A stretch of DNA of 64,000 nucleotides, from the NCBI RefSeq assembly GCF_001640805.2, contig NC_066837.1:26436857-26500856 (forward strand). The letters run 5' to 3'. The stretch comes from Lates calcarifer (taxonomy: Eukaryota; Chordata; Actinopteri; Centropomidae). Below are positions 52,601 through 62,505 of the stretch, piece after piece (positions within the stretch are counted from its first letter, which is position 1; each line of letters begins with the position of its first letter). Made by a program: the position numbers and the translations under genes. Below the pieces are notes generated by a model. That model was given only the letters and a program-made list of their open reading frames with translations. It was not told where the DNA came from and made no database searches.

Positions 52601-55600
52601 AACCGAGCTATTGCACTGCTGCACCACTTGAAATGAAGCCATCTAAAGTCCATTAATTGCGTATTACACAATTTATACATAATAGCAAAGATAATGATAA
52701 TAATGAGTGTGAACTGTAAGTTAACAAAGTAAGATTACATAGAATATGTAACTGGCTAGCACTGTGTCACAGTAAATGAACTCAGTTTTGGCAAACAGGC
52801 ACTGCTCAAGACCTCTGCTAGAGGCTGCATATAGAGAATTTACCAACCTTCAGCAAAATTCATGTTTCAAGCAAAACATCCATGGTTTCACACTTGCTAA
52901 CTCTCATACAGGCTTGCTAACACTGTCAAAAACAATTACGTGACCAGCTTGATAAGTTACACATTCCCGTTTCTGCAAAGGTCACTTGCACACATGGCCT
53001 CAGATATCAGAGTTTCCTGGGTGCATGCCTAAGAACACAGTGTGTCAGTAGGAACTAAAATGTGCTAAAATAAACCAACAATTCTGACAAGATTACATCA
53101 TCTGTACACAATGTGCGATACAAGCTACTCAGTTACTCCATATGTTACTATGGTGGTTTTACTTAAAGTTTTCTGTACTTGTTGTTCAGACTATGAGGCG
53201 CTGCTGAAGCAGCTGCAGAACAGTGAGATATCATCAGGAGATTCCTTCTATGTGCGTGTCAACCTTTCTCTGCCTGTTGGCCCCAACGCAACCCTGGCTG
53301 TGTCCTGTAACGACATCCTACATGTGACCAACACACGGCCCGCTGGCACTGAGGACTCATGGCACGCAAGCCAAGTGCACCCCTGTCAGCTACTAGACCT
53401 CCAGAGTGGAACTGTACCTAACTATTACAGGTCAGTACACTGATGAGGAATATACTGTATACATGTGGGGATAAGGAAAGGTTCAGGTTTATGATCAACT
53501 TAGGAGTCAGAATCATTAGTATACTTGAAAATGAAGTGAAATCAAAGTGTTTGAAGCTGATTTTTTTTTGATGTCACAGGGCACAGCGACTTCTGATTCG
53601 AGTAATTGAGGACATGAGCTTTCAAACAAAGAAGTGTCAGAAGGTAAAAACTATTGAGTCTAACTCCTGTGAAAAGTGATCCTGTCCAAAATTTCACCTC
53701 TCTAAGTCCATCCCTGGAATATTCATCTCCCTCCCCAGGCTGGTCGTGTGGGAGCACAAAATAAAGAGAAGGCAGTGAGGATTGTGAGCACCGGGCGCCA
53801 CGGCAGGAACCCGCTGTGGGTCAGTGTGGAGAATGAAAAGACCAAGAACACAGAGTCAAGTATGAGATCCTGTGGCAGCACACATGCATCACTAAAAGTG
53901 CAATATCTGTACATTTGTCTGATACACACTTGCTTACAGTGTATATCCTCTCCCATGTAGGTGATACATTTGCACCCAAAAGTTGTGTAACCCTCATGCC
54001 CTACACCCTGGTCACACCCCGCTACCCACCCATCTGCAGACCCGTCCTGTTGCTGCCCACCATCCTGGGACGCATTCTAGACAAGAAGCTGGCAGGGTGG
54101 CAGGGCTTTCAGCTCTGTGAACATGGTAAGAAATACTGTATTATTATTGTATGCTGAATTCATGTTTCATTTCTGTCTCAGCTGGAGCTTATGCCAATGA
54201 AAACTAATTATGAGATACAGTAGTAGGACATATTTTGCTGTGCTGACAGACAAGTCTGTTTAACTTGCCAGATCACATGTTTTATTGGTAAAATTGTTTA
54301 TATATTTCATGCTGTAATGGAAGTGTGTTTTCCTGAACAGCCAGTCTCATCCTGTACTGTCTTAAATGTTTTATGGGTTTGTCTGTTGCTGTAAGCCAGG
54401 AAGGAAACAAACTTTGTGGGTAAATAGTAATAAAAAGCTATAAAGGCAGTAAATGCTTGCCTGTGTTCCCTGCAGTGATAAGGTAGAATGAAAGTTTAAT
54501 GATCTTTGTGGGAAAATTTGGTCATTACAACAACAAAAGGCAAATGCAGGGATATTTACAAGAAACTAAACAGGATATGCTGAAGAAAATCACATTTTGC
54601 ATGGTTCACATAATACAACAAACAGCACATTAAAGAGAATGCAACAACTTAAGATAAAATGCTTTGTTTCCATGTAGAGCTCAAAATAAAATGATCAGGA
54701 CATCCTTCTTTCTTATTGTAACACCTAATATATATTTAATTTCCTCTTCCCACTTCTGTCTATTTCTGTCTCTACTCTTTCCCATGTTTTAACTCTCCTG
54801 CTCTGCAGAGGTGCTGAGCCCCTGTGAGCACGCAGCCCGGCTACAGAGGTCTGAGATCCTGGAGGAATGCGAGCAGGGAAGAAACTGCTGCTACACCCTG
54901 CAAAGTGTCGAGAAAGTCATGAAGAAGGTCAGAACATTTACAAAAAAATAAAATATCTGGACACTCAGCTGCCAAGCCTTCCTTTAAGTAATATGTGGAA
55001 AAAAAGTTTTATTTTTGCCACACTAGCAGTGTGGCTCTAGGGATAGAGTGTCACATGGTCATAGTCAGTCCACCACTTTGACTTAGATTGTAATGTCTAT
55101 TGGAGGGATTGCTATGAAATGTTGCACAGACATTAATGGTCCCCAGAGGATGAATTACACTGTCTCTGGCGACCCCAGCGTTTCCTATGTGCCATGGTTT
55201 TGTGTGAAATGTATTCAATTACAGTAACAAGTTTGTAGAAACATTCACGGCAAATTCAAGCTTTGGTGATTCAATGACTTGAACTCTACCGCCATGCACC
55301 TCACCACCTTGCACATGTTGCCAGTCTATTACAGGGCTCATATTCACACCTACAGGTAATTTAAAGTCACCAGTTAACCTAATCTGCATGTCCTTTACTT
55401 AAAGCAAAGCTTTACAGAACCATGACTCAGTACACTGTCATTTTCTCATCATCTTCTACTGTTTGTGAGTCATAAAATAATCATATAAGAGTAGCTACTT
55501 CAACAATAAGACCAACTGTGTAAGACTGCAGTGCTAGTATCATCACTTCCTCCTTACCCTAACATAACATAAAGCAGTAAATATACTGCAACTATAACTT

Positions 55601-56794
55601 ACAGCCTAATTTTGTAAGTTATTTCTATGTCCTTGGATATAAAGTTTTATTGTGCCACCTACTGTGTTCCACCATAAAATTGTGAAAAATTGAAAAGTTA
55701 AACCACAGATTTTTGGTTCTTCCTGTTTGATTGATTTAAATATGTCACTTCATATCACTGCCCTCAAGTCATGCTCATTTAATTTCTATCTTCCTCCTCA
55801 TCCCACAGGGGATTCACTGTGTGCTGCCGTTGGGCCTGGACTGTGTGCGTCGGCTACACCGGGCCGAGATCTTCCCTATTATCATCTTTATCAGCCAGTC
55901 TGCACGGAGTGCACGTAAACTGAAGTAAGCTCCTCTTTCTTCACTTTCCTACAGACACTGATATCACATTCAGATATGCACTCACGTATAGGAATGTGTA
56001 CTGATGACCTCACTGGTATCTGCCACAGTTTGAACAGATAAATTTCATCCTTAAATTGACATATCCAGTTTCCAGTTAGGAGTCCCAAGATAGACTTCAT
56101 AGCACTTCATAGCAGTAATCCACCATTGTATGCACAAACTATGACACATCATCAATTTGTGATGAGCTAGTCTGTGTTAACTCTATCCACACAGTTATAT
56201 TGTCATAAAATTGTGCACTTGATAAACAGACTTGGCCAGCTTGGATTAAGCAATATCATGAGACCAGAGAGACACACAGTTTTTCCACTTAAGAGAAAAC
56301 AAACAAAAGTTATGTCATCTTGTGGCTGCAGTGTGTTCTGATGTACTGATGCTGCTGTCACTAGAACAACTGGTATTGTTGTCTCTTCTGTGAGGGTTTT
56401 TCCTTGTAAGATGGTTAACACTTCACAGATCAAAACTTGTTCTCTCTGACTCTGAGGTACTGACATCCAAACCTGTGGTTAATGTTGATGTGGGAGTGAA
56501 TCATTTTGTTAAGAAAACAGCCAAATTAGATCCAAAAAATCATCTTGGGGCTTAATCGTTGACCTTTACTCCTCCATCTTTTCCAGGTCAAAGCTGCAGC
56601 GCCATGGGCAGTCTGAGGAGCAGCTACTGGCGTGTTCAAGGAGCGAGGAGCCGCTGCTAGACAAGCTGCCGTGTCTGTATCACAGCGTGGCTCCTGACTC
56701 CTGGTGTGACCAGACCTCCCTGCTGACCAGCCTGCGCACGATCATCTGGGAAGAGCAGAAGAAGATTGTCTGGGTGGAGCCTGACCTGTGGTGA
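44469..56794 (+). CDS. card14: CARD14 (CARMA2), CARD-coiled coil-MAGUK scaffold (20 coding exons)
   Basis: Coding exons by my calls: 44469-44685, 45108-45245, 45330-45655, 46816-46971, 47104-47223, 47399-47524, 48667-48816, 48898-49020, 49660-49760, 50456-50511, 50701-50761, 51219-51435, 51540-51666, 53190-53430, 53580-53643, 53739-53859, 53961-54125, 54809-54927, 55809-55924, 56587-56794. Continuous frame of 983 residues; human is 1004. Domains: CARD at about 15-110 (EEELWELINDNRHRI, PYLRQARVLTEMDEDEIL); coiled coil at about 119-410; Ser-rich linker; PDZ at about 534-625 (GEALLSQLALVGGNKTGVFV); SH3 at about 650-735 (GDSFYVRVNLSLPVGPNATL); guanylate-kinase-like domain at about 780-983 (HRAEIFPIIIFISQ, ending EEQKKIVWVEPDLW). 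Of the CARMA family (CARD9/10/11/14) the PDZ-SH3-GUK part and the C-terminus match CARD14 best. Family knowledge: it nucleates BCL10-MALT1 filaments and drives NF-kB in epithelia; truncation or coiled-coil change activates it. ATG 44469 lies directly before the CARD. Introns 45656-46815, 47525-48666, 51667-53189 and 54928-55808 hold no recognised gene. Confidence 0.94.
49622..49651. repeat. (TG)n before the card14 exon at 49660
   Basis: About 14 TG units end eight bases before the acceptor of the 101-bp exon and take the place of a normal pyrimidine tract. Confidence 0.95.
49764..49806. repeat. (TG)n just after the card14 exon ending 49760
   Basis: TG repeat with one GG interruption, beginning inside the donor sequence (GTAAGTGTGTG). 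Confidence 0.95.
51439..51488. repeat. (TG)n after the card14 PDZ exon
   Basis: Interrupted TG repeat beginning a few bases past the donor at 51436 and filling half of a 104-bp intron. Confidence 0.95.
52529..52558. repeat. (TTAC)n tetranucleotide repeat
   Basis: Short ACTT/TTAC array in a card14 intron, flanked by two copies of a TTTAAATAA-like word. Confidence 0.75.
55290..55400 (-). repeat. Common teleost repeat, antisense diverged fragment
   Basis: TTGCCAGTCTATTACAGGGC, ATTCACACCTACAGGTAATT and GTCACCAGTTAACCTAATCT are reverse-strand phrases of the family described at 14522, in a card14 intron. Confidence 0.65.
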
Positions 56795-57193
56795 AAGACA
56801 GAGTAGAAAGGAAAAGAATCTTAGAAAAGACAGAAAATCTGTTTTCTCGCTTTTTTGTTATGATATTAGAGAGAACATATTAATATGACAAACTTTACAA
56901 GAGATCTTTTTGTAAACATGAGTATGTATCTGTGATACTTCTGAATAACTGGGTGACTTGACTTTCATAATGTGATACAGGAAAATACATTTAAAGAGTG
57001 TATGTAGCTGTATCATTATTTACTATACCCAAAACATCTTCTAGAATGCGTTGCCTCCTGTTTTGAGGCTCTCGTTTAAAACAAACACAAGTGTGAACAC
57101 AAACACTGATAAAAACATACTGTAATGACTTGTATGTACTGTGTCTCTACAATATGTTGTAGATCATTTCCCACTATGAGGGATTTCCTTTTA

Positions 57194-57247
57194 AATAAAT
57201 ATTTCCAGCCTTTCAGAGTGTCACAGCTTGTTGTTGTTGTGAGCTTA

Positions 57248-57282
<35 letters not shown>

Positions 57283-57452
57283 GAGTGTCCTTTTCTTCTT
57301 CACGATGCTGCCACGCATCCCTAAACATTTACCCTTCAGCAGTCAGCTTCATCATGACATATATCCCTCTGTGAATTTTTCTGTCAGATTCTGTGAAGAA
57401 GTTTTGCTTAATGGTTAATGTTTACAATGTTTCTCACTGTCCACGTAATAAA
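57194..57452 (+). terminator. card14 poly(A) signals
   Basis: AATAAA at 57194-57199 and 57447-57452, about 400 and 650 bp after the card14 stop. The first is followed by a TTGTTGTTGTTGTG element typical of a downstream GU-rich signal. Confidence 0.55.
57249..57284. repeat. (CT)n microsatellite
   Basis: About 17 CT units with one TTT interruption. Confidence 0.95.
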
Positions 57453-58015
57453 ATATATACAATGTTAGGTTTATGTTCAGTTTCATGTAGCATCATGTTG
57501 TTTTCACTCCACTGCTATTTTCCTGCGTATTTTATCTATATATTTGTGTTAATGTTAAGATTGAGTGTGAAACATCAAACAGGAGCATAGAGAGTCAACT
57601 AATCACTTGCTGTTAACTTACTGTAAATATATATGTTTTTATTAAGATGCATAACTGCAAGACAAAACAAGACAGACGTTGGATAGTCATCATTTTTATC
57701 AATATACAATTACATTTCCACCTTATTTTACTTTCAGCAATACATACTATGTACTATATATTATATTTTATTATATACTATACTATATATTTGTCAGTTT
57801 AAAAGATTACATGTATGTACATGTTAGTATTTAAATTCTACTGTGTGTTGAATGTTAAAGTCACAGAACTAGCTGGTATTAATCTGAAGATTCACAGCCT
57901 GAACTACACTGGATGATACAATGTCTTCTCCCCAAATACAGAGAAAGAAAGGTAACTTGTGTCTACATTGTTATGAAATATTCATGTAAATATAATGAAT
58001 GAGAGTTTTTGACAG

Positions 58016-58390
58016 AAGTGGACATTTTGGTGTCGCTCACTGAATATGGCATTTGTGAATAAATCTGAAGGTTATGGACCAGCTCCATGTGAGGAGGGCA
58101 AGAATGTGTTGTTTCCTGGAAAGACTGTGCCCTCTAAGATCTGTGTGCCTGAGACATCTACATTTGAAGCCCCCAGTCCGTACACACATGAACACTCTGA
58201 ACAACAAGGAGCCAACCTGCTGCTGGATGCCTGGGAGGCAGAGCAGGAGGAATCCCCCACAGCTCCCTCTGCCCACAGTGAAAGGAACTGCAGACTGGAG
58301 CAGAAACACAGCTCTCATGAACTGAGTGATGAGCTGAAAAACACCAAGAGAACTACAGACAGGTCAAAGAGAGTGCTAATGTTAGCCTGA
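58016..58390 (+). CDS. Orphan ORF or terminal exon, unidentified
   Basis: An open frame from ATG 58046 runs 114 codons to a stop at 58390 and is preceded by an acceptor-like TTTTTGACAG whose exon would begin at 58016. An AATAAA lies at 58510. The protein (begins MAFVNKSEGYGPAPCEEGKN, Glu/Ser/Thr-rich, hydrophilic C-terminal half with LLLDAWEAEQEE) matches no family I know. A nearby ATG at 57921 with a GTAACT donor at 57952 could be an upstream exon, but its phase does not join this frame. Other frames here are also open, so base composition alone could explain the ORF. It is separate from card14, whose protein ends normally at 56794. Confidence 0.3.
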   Translation, partial: KWTFWCRSLNMAFVNKSEGYGPAPCEEGKNVLFPGKTVPSKICVPETSTFEAPSPYTHEHSEQQGANLLLDAWEAEQEESPTAPSAHSERNCRLEQKHSSHELSDELKNTKRTTDRSKRVLMLA

Positions 58391-58570
58391 GGGCAGAGCA
58401 GAGGTGCATGTGAGATCCAGGTGACTTAGCCAGCAGAGACCCCACTCTACATTCAAAAAGAGGCAGTGGGGACAGAGACACAACTTTGCCTGTATGTTTC
58501 TCTGTATGAAATAAATCAGTATATTTGATATGGTGAGGTGCAAGTTTGTTTTATAGAGGTATATGGCATG

Positions 58571-58762
58571 ATCTATTGGCTGAATGGTTCGGGTGCACAC
58601 CATATGGGTGCAAGCCCTGAGCAGCTGGTGCCTGGCTCGACTCCTGGCCCGATGGACCCTTTGCTGCATGTCTTTCCCCTGCTCTTTCCCCCATTTCCTG
58701 CCTCTCTCCACTGTCGCTGTTCAATAAAGGCTGAAAATGCCCCCCACCCACCAAAAAAAAAA
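58571..58762 (+). mobile_element. tRNA-derived SINE
   Basis: An A-box-like TTGGCTGAATGGTTC at 58576 and a B-box-like GGCTCGACTCC at 58634 indicate a tRNA-derived head. The body contains CCTTTGCTGCATGTCTTTCC, CCCATTTCCTGCCTCTCTCC and AATAAAGGC, typical of a very common fish SINE, ending in an A10 run at 58753-58762. Overlapping minus-strand ORFs are artefacts of this element. Target-site duplications were not evident. Confidence 0.75.
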
Positions 58763-59589
58763 GGGTCTGTAGAAATATGAGACACAACTATGTATGAATT
58801 ATGTATGTGAAGTGTTTCTTAACACTCTAAATAATTATAACACAGTAATCAGATGAGATGATGTGTGATGTTCACATGCTGTTTGTGTCAAAATGGGATT
58901 GTGGGATGTGATACGTGGCCTAATACAAGAAGCTAACTGTCTCCAGAATATGTAACAACTTCAGTTATTTCTCTATGACAGACTTTCAGTAAGTATATGA
59001 AGGTAATAATATATGATATTAATATATGATATGATATGATATTAATATATGAAGGTAATTCCTCCAGAATACTCAATGTTGACTTTTCACTTACTGGACT
59101 TTTTTTTTTCTTTCTTTCTTTTTTTTACATTAACTCTTTCACGCATTGTGCTCACTACAGTGGATAGCTTTTAAAAAGTTATAAGGAAACCCCTGCAGGT
59201 AAAAAAAAAAAAATGGTAACATCAAGTGACATATAAGGAGTAATACCATTGTTAAAATTTCCAAATACTGATTATATATCAGGAATGGTTCAGTTTGTAC
59301 ATAACATTTCTATAATTTATAAACACATTTCAATATTATTATTTTCAAATTGTTTATTTTTTAAACTCTTGTGAATAATTCCTTGTAAATTTCCCTTGTG
59401 ACCATCATTTTTTTGTCTTTTGACAATAAAAGAATCACTGTGAGTTCTCATAGGACCATTGAGCTGATTCAGTTAAAATGAAACAGCTGTAACCTTTTGC
59501 TTTAGTCTAAGTCTTAAGTCTAATTTAATTATATATAATTTTCACTTTTGCTATGGAGGTATAAGGCAGTATAAAAGCTGAACTTATAA

Positions 59590-59700
59590 TACATTGTCTT
59601 CACCATTTGTCATGCATGATTATAAACATTTATAAAACGTTTTATAAAGCCTTTTAAATGTGTTATAATGTGTTATAAATGTGCTTATAATGCATTATAC
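59590..59700. repeat. TTATAA-rich repeat
   Basis: Many copies of TTATAA/TTATAAA words (for example ACATTTATAAAACGTTTTAT, GTGTTATAATGTGTTATAAA) with local dyad symmetry. It resembles subterminal parts of non-autonomous DNA transposons, but the family is not identified. Confidence 0.4.
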
Positions 59701-59738
59701 ACATGACCTTCACAGAAATATATTTTTATATTTCTATA

Positions 59739-59764
59739 TCACCTATATATATATATATAGGTGA
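59739..59764. repeat. 26-bp perfect palindrome around (TA)n
   Basis: TCACCTATATATA is followed by its exact reverse complement. The outer TCACC/GGTGA arms extend the symmetry beyond a simple TA repeat. Confidence 0.85.
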
Positions 59765-60149
59765 AGTGAGCATTTTTGGCATCACCTATTACATCAATAC
59801 ATAATATATCAATACATTAATACATTAGTAATAAATCAGTGAACATATCATATCTCATCATATATCCTCTTTTATGAAGAAAATGTTTTCTTATGGTGTT
59901 AAATCAGTTTCATTTCATGGTGTGTGTTATATGATCAAAAACACACTTTGTACAGTCTGCATCATGTTTATTTCAACACACATTTACACCTTAACTTTGA
60001 ACAAATGAGGAATTAATCAGACCTTTGGCTAGTTCTTCACAGAGTAACACAACTGTATTGTTATAGTGACAAAACAGCAAATCTTCAGCTGGGTGGTTTT
60101 TATAGTATTTGCTGAGAACAGACTAATGCAGGCAAGTACTTCAATGACT

Positions 60150-60529
60150 CCCTAAAAGGAGTTCTCTTTGCATTTTCCTTCTTGCAATAGAGAGGTCAAG
60201 GGACACAGACTTGTTGGGATGGGCTTAAACCTTGGTTTTGAGTGAAAGAGCCCATGTGAAGGGGCACTCAGTTGAGGATAGGAGCAGAAGTTAGTAGCAA
60301 ACATGGAGGATGAGGAGGAGGAAAATGAAGAGGACATAACTCTGTAGATATCCTGGAGGAGAGAGGGATAAAATATGCAGTAATTTGGACTGACATACAA
60401 AGTTATTTAGTTTGTTAAAATACATTAAAAGTGACAGATGTGTGACGTACCTCTGCTTCTTATGAGTCCCATGAGTTCCACAGGAGACATGTCATGCAGG
60501 TTACACAGACCACAGGTTACTGGTGAAGG
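60150..60529 (-). other. Duplicated exon-like module, copy A
   Basis: Read on the minus strand: an acceptor-like TGCCTGCAG precedes an exon at 60529-60451, followed by a GTACGT donor, a 98-bp intron (60450-60353), the acceptor CTCTCCTCCAG and a second exon from 60352 downward. The block 60336-60510 is clearly homologous to 60716-60857 (copy B), including both splice sites and the intron. Across the splice one frame reads KKQR then ISTELCPLHFPPP and stops after about 29 codons. No known protein family was recognised. AATAAA on the minus strand occurs at 59973-59968. It may be a non-coding RNA, a young gene or a decayed one. Confidence 0.4.
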
Positions 60530-60563
60530 CTGCAGGCAATGGCTGAAGGAGCAAGTGGTTACT

Positions 60564-60873
60564 TGGGTTGTAGGTTTCTGACAGAGGTTGTAAGTGAAGG
60601 GTCTGGCCTTAGCTGTCTTCCAGAATCTGCAGGTGGAGGAAGCTGGAGTTTCCTGGCAGAGGTTGGAGGTGGGGTGGAGGCAATGGAAATGACCACATCC
60701 ACAAAGTCATGACATAGCTCTGCTGATAACATCCTGGAAGAGAATGGGAAGACATTAAAAGCTGAATACATGAAAAATACATTAAAAGTGACAAATGTGT
60801 GACTTACCTCTGCTTCTTCTCAGTGTTCTAGGAGGTCCAGGTGCAGGTTACACAGGTTGGACTTGATTGGCAC
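60564..60873 (-). other. Duplicated exon-like module, copy B
   Basis: Minus strand: strong acceptor CTGTTTCTGTTTCAG, exon 60873-60808, donor GTAAGT, a 74-bp intron (60807-60734), acceptor CATTCTCTTCCAG, then an exon from 60733 with an ATG directly after the splice. That ATG opens a 57-codon frame (MLSAELCHDFVDVVISIAST, then Pro/Arg-rich, ending NLQPK), parallel to ISTELCPLHF in copy A. Alternatively the other frame gives GCYQQSYVMTLWMW, parallel to GYLQSYVLFIFL in copy A. The 66-bp first exon has stops in all three frames, so it would be 5' UTR. Confidence 0.4.
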
Positions 60874-60954
60874 CTGAAACAGAAACAGTTTGATGATGTT
60901 TTCTGGGATCATACTGAGTTTAAATCAGTGGCTGGTCGGTGGAGGGTGGAGCGA

Positions 60955-61235
60955 GGCAGTTCAGTTAGCTTCCAGTTTTAGATGGAGAGGCAGGGTACAC
61001 CCTGTATGGATCACCAGTCCATCACTAGTCCATTATAGACAAATAACCATTCACACTCACAGTCACACCTACAGACAATTTAGAGTTACCAATTAACATG
61101 GATGGTGGGAGGAGGCTGGAGTACCCAGAGAGAACCCACACAGGCACAGGGAGAACATACAAACTCAACACAGGAACCTTCTTGCTGTGAGACGACAGTG
61201 CTAACCACTGCATCACTGTGCCACCCAGTGGCTTT
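60955..61235 (-). repeat. Common teleost repeat, nearly full antisense copy
   Basis: The longest copy of the family described at 14522: from GAGGCAGGGTACACCCTGTA through ACAATTTAGAGTTACCAATT and GTACCCAGAGAGAACCCACA to the end GCTAACCACTGCATCACTGT GCCACCC. It lies just upstream (minus-strand sense) of exon module B. Confidence 0.8.
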
Positions 61236-62474
61236 TCAGTTTTTAAAAACAGTTCTAGTGCATAAATTAAAAGGTGTTAGGTTGCCTTTTTATAAGGCAC
61301 TTGCTTATGTTGCTTATGTAAGGAGTATGTCCTTCATTAAACACAATTTGGCAATCCAAAGGTTTGTTTTATTTGTTCACAAGGATTATTACTAATCTGC
61401 AAGTAATTAATACTAATTAGAAGTCATTAATTAAATTTATCAACCTTGAAAGTATGCCTTATTGTAAAGTTGGTACCACATGGTGGAAATAATTAGTTTT
61501 TATTTATTTTGATAAGCTGAAGAATCCTTGTAATCAGTAGCAGTTCAAGCTCACTGATTGAGAATTATTTTACAGTCAAAAGCTTTGACCTTTAGCTGCC
61601 ACAGGGGGGAGGCAGAGAGAAATGAATGTGGACTGGAGGGAGTGGTTTAGAGTGGAAAACATGGTTCCTACTGAGTGAGGGAAGAGCAGGGAGAGATGAG
61701 AGGGGACACTTTGATTTCTGACCACAAGCTCCAAGTACCACTGCCTTTCATCAGACTGTCATGCTGTTTGGTTGGCTGTTTCCCAGTTCTTGATTTTACT
61801 GCCTGTGCGTACTGGGCAGCAGAAAACAAGGGTAATCAATGCCCCCCTCACCCCCTACGCCTGTACTCCCCCTTTTTATCTACTGGTGATTATTGACTGG
61901 ATCTGAAGGATTTTTTAAGACTTCCAGTGAATCAATTTCCTCTCCTGGAAGACGATTTTGGCTCCATCAGGGTCCAAAACCCCAGCCCTCCCTCCTGTTG
62001 CTGGGAAACCACTCCAGTGATTTGTGTGTTGTCAGAGTGCATTATAGAAAGTGACATGGAAAGAGAGAGGAAGAGAGAAGCCTTGGCTGGAGAAAAGGGG
62101 AAGAATGAGAGAGAGAGAAAGAGAGAGGTGGGGGTTCATAAAGAGAAATTATTACATGCACATCTACTCTGGCTCTCTCTCTTTCTTACACTGTTTCTCT
62201 CAAAATACACACACTTACATACACACTAGTGCAGTATGCACTGTAGGGCTCAATTAACATGCTTTGATTCCCCCCTCTGTCTCTCTCTCACTCGCTCTCT
62301 CCCTCCTTCGCTCTCTGTTGGCATTTTAACTGGGCTGAGTTTTAGCTTTTGGGATTAAAGGAATGAAGAATGTGTTTGGCAGCAAAACTGTTAGGGAGAA
62401 CATTTGATGTTTAATTGATAGAGTTTGGATGTCAGAGCAGAAGGCTTGTTATTTGCAATTACCCTAAATCACTG

Positions 62475-62505
<31 letters not shown>

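Noticed and set aside
58551..58787. Three ORFs over the SINE, two on the minus strand and one on the plus
   Set aside because: They lie entirely within the tRNA-derived SINE.
61025..61216. Minus-strand ORF with PVWVLSGYSSLLPPS
   Set aside because: Translation of the common teleost repeat; the same peptide style appears at the 14522 copy.
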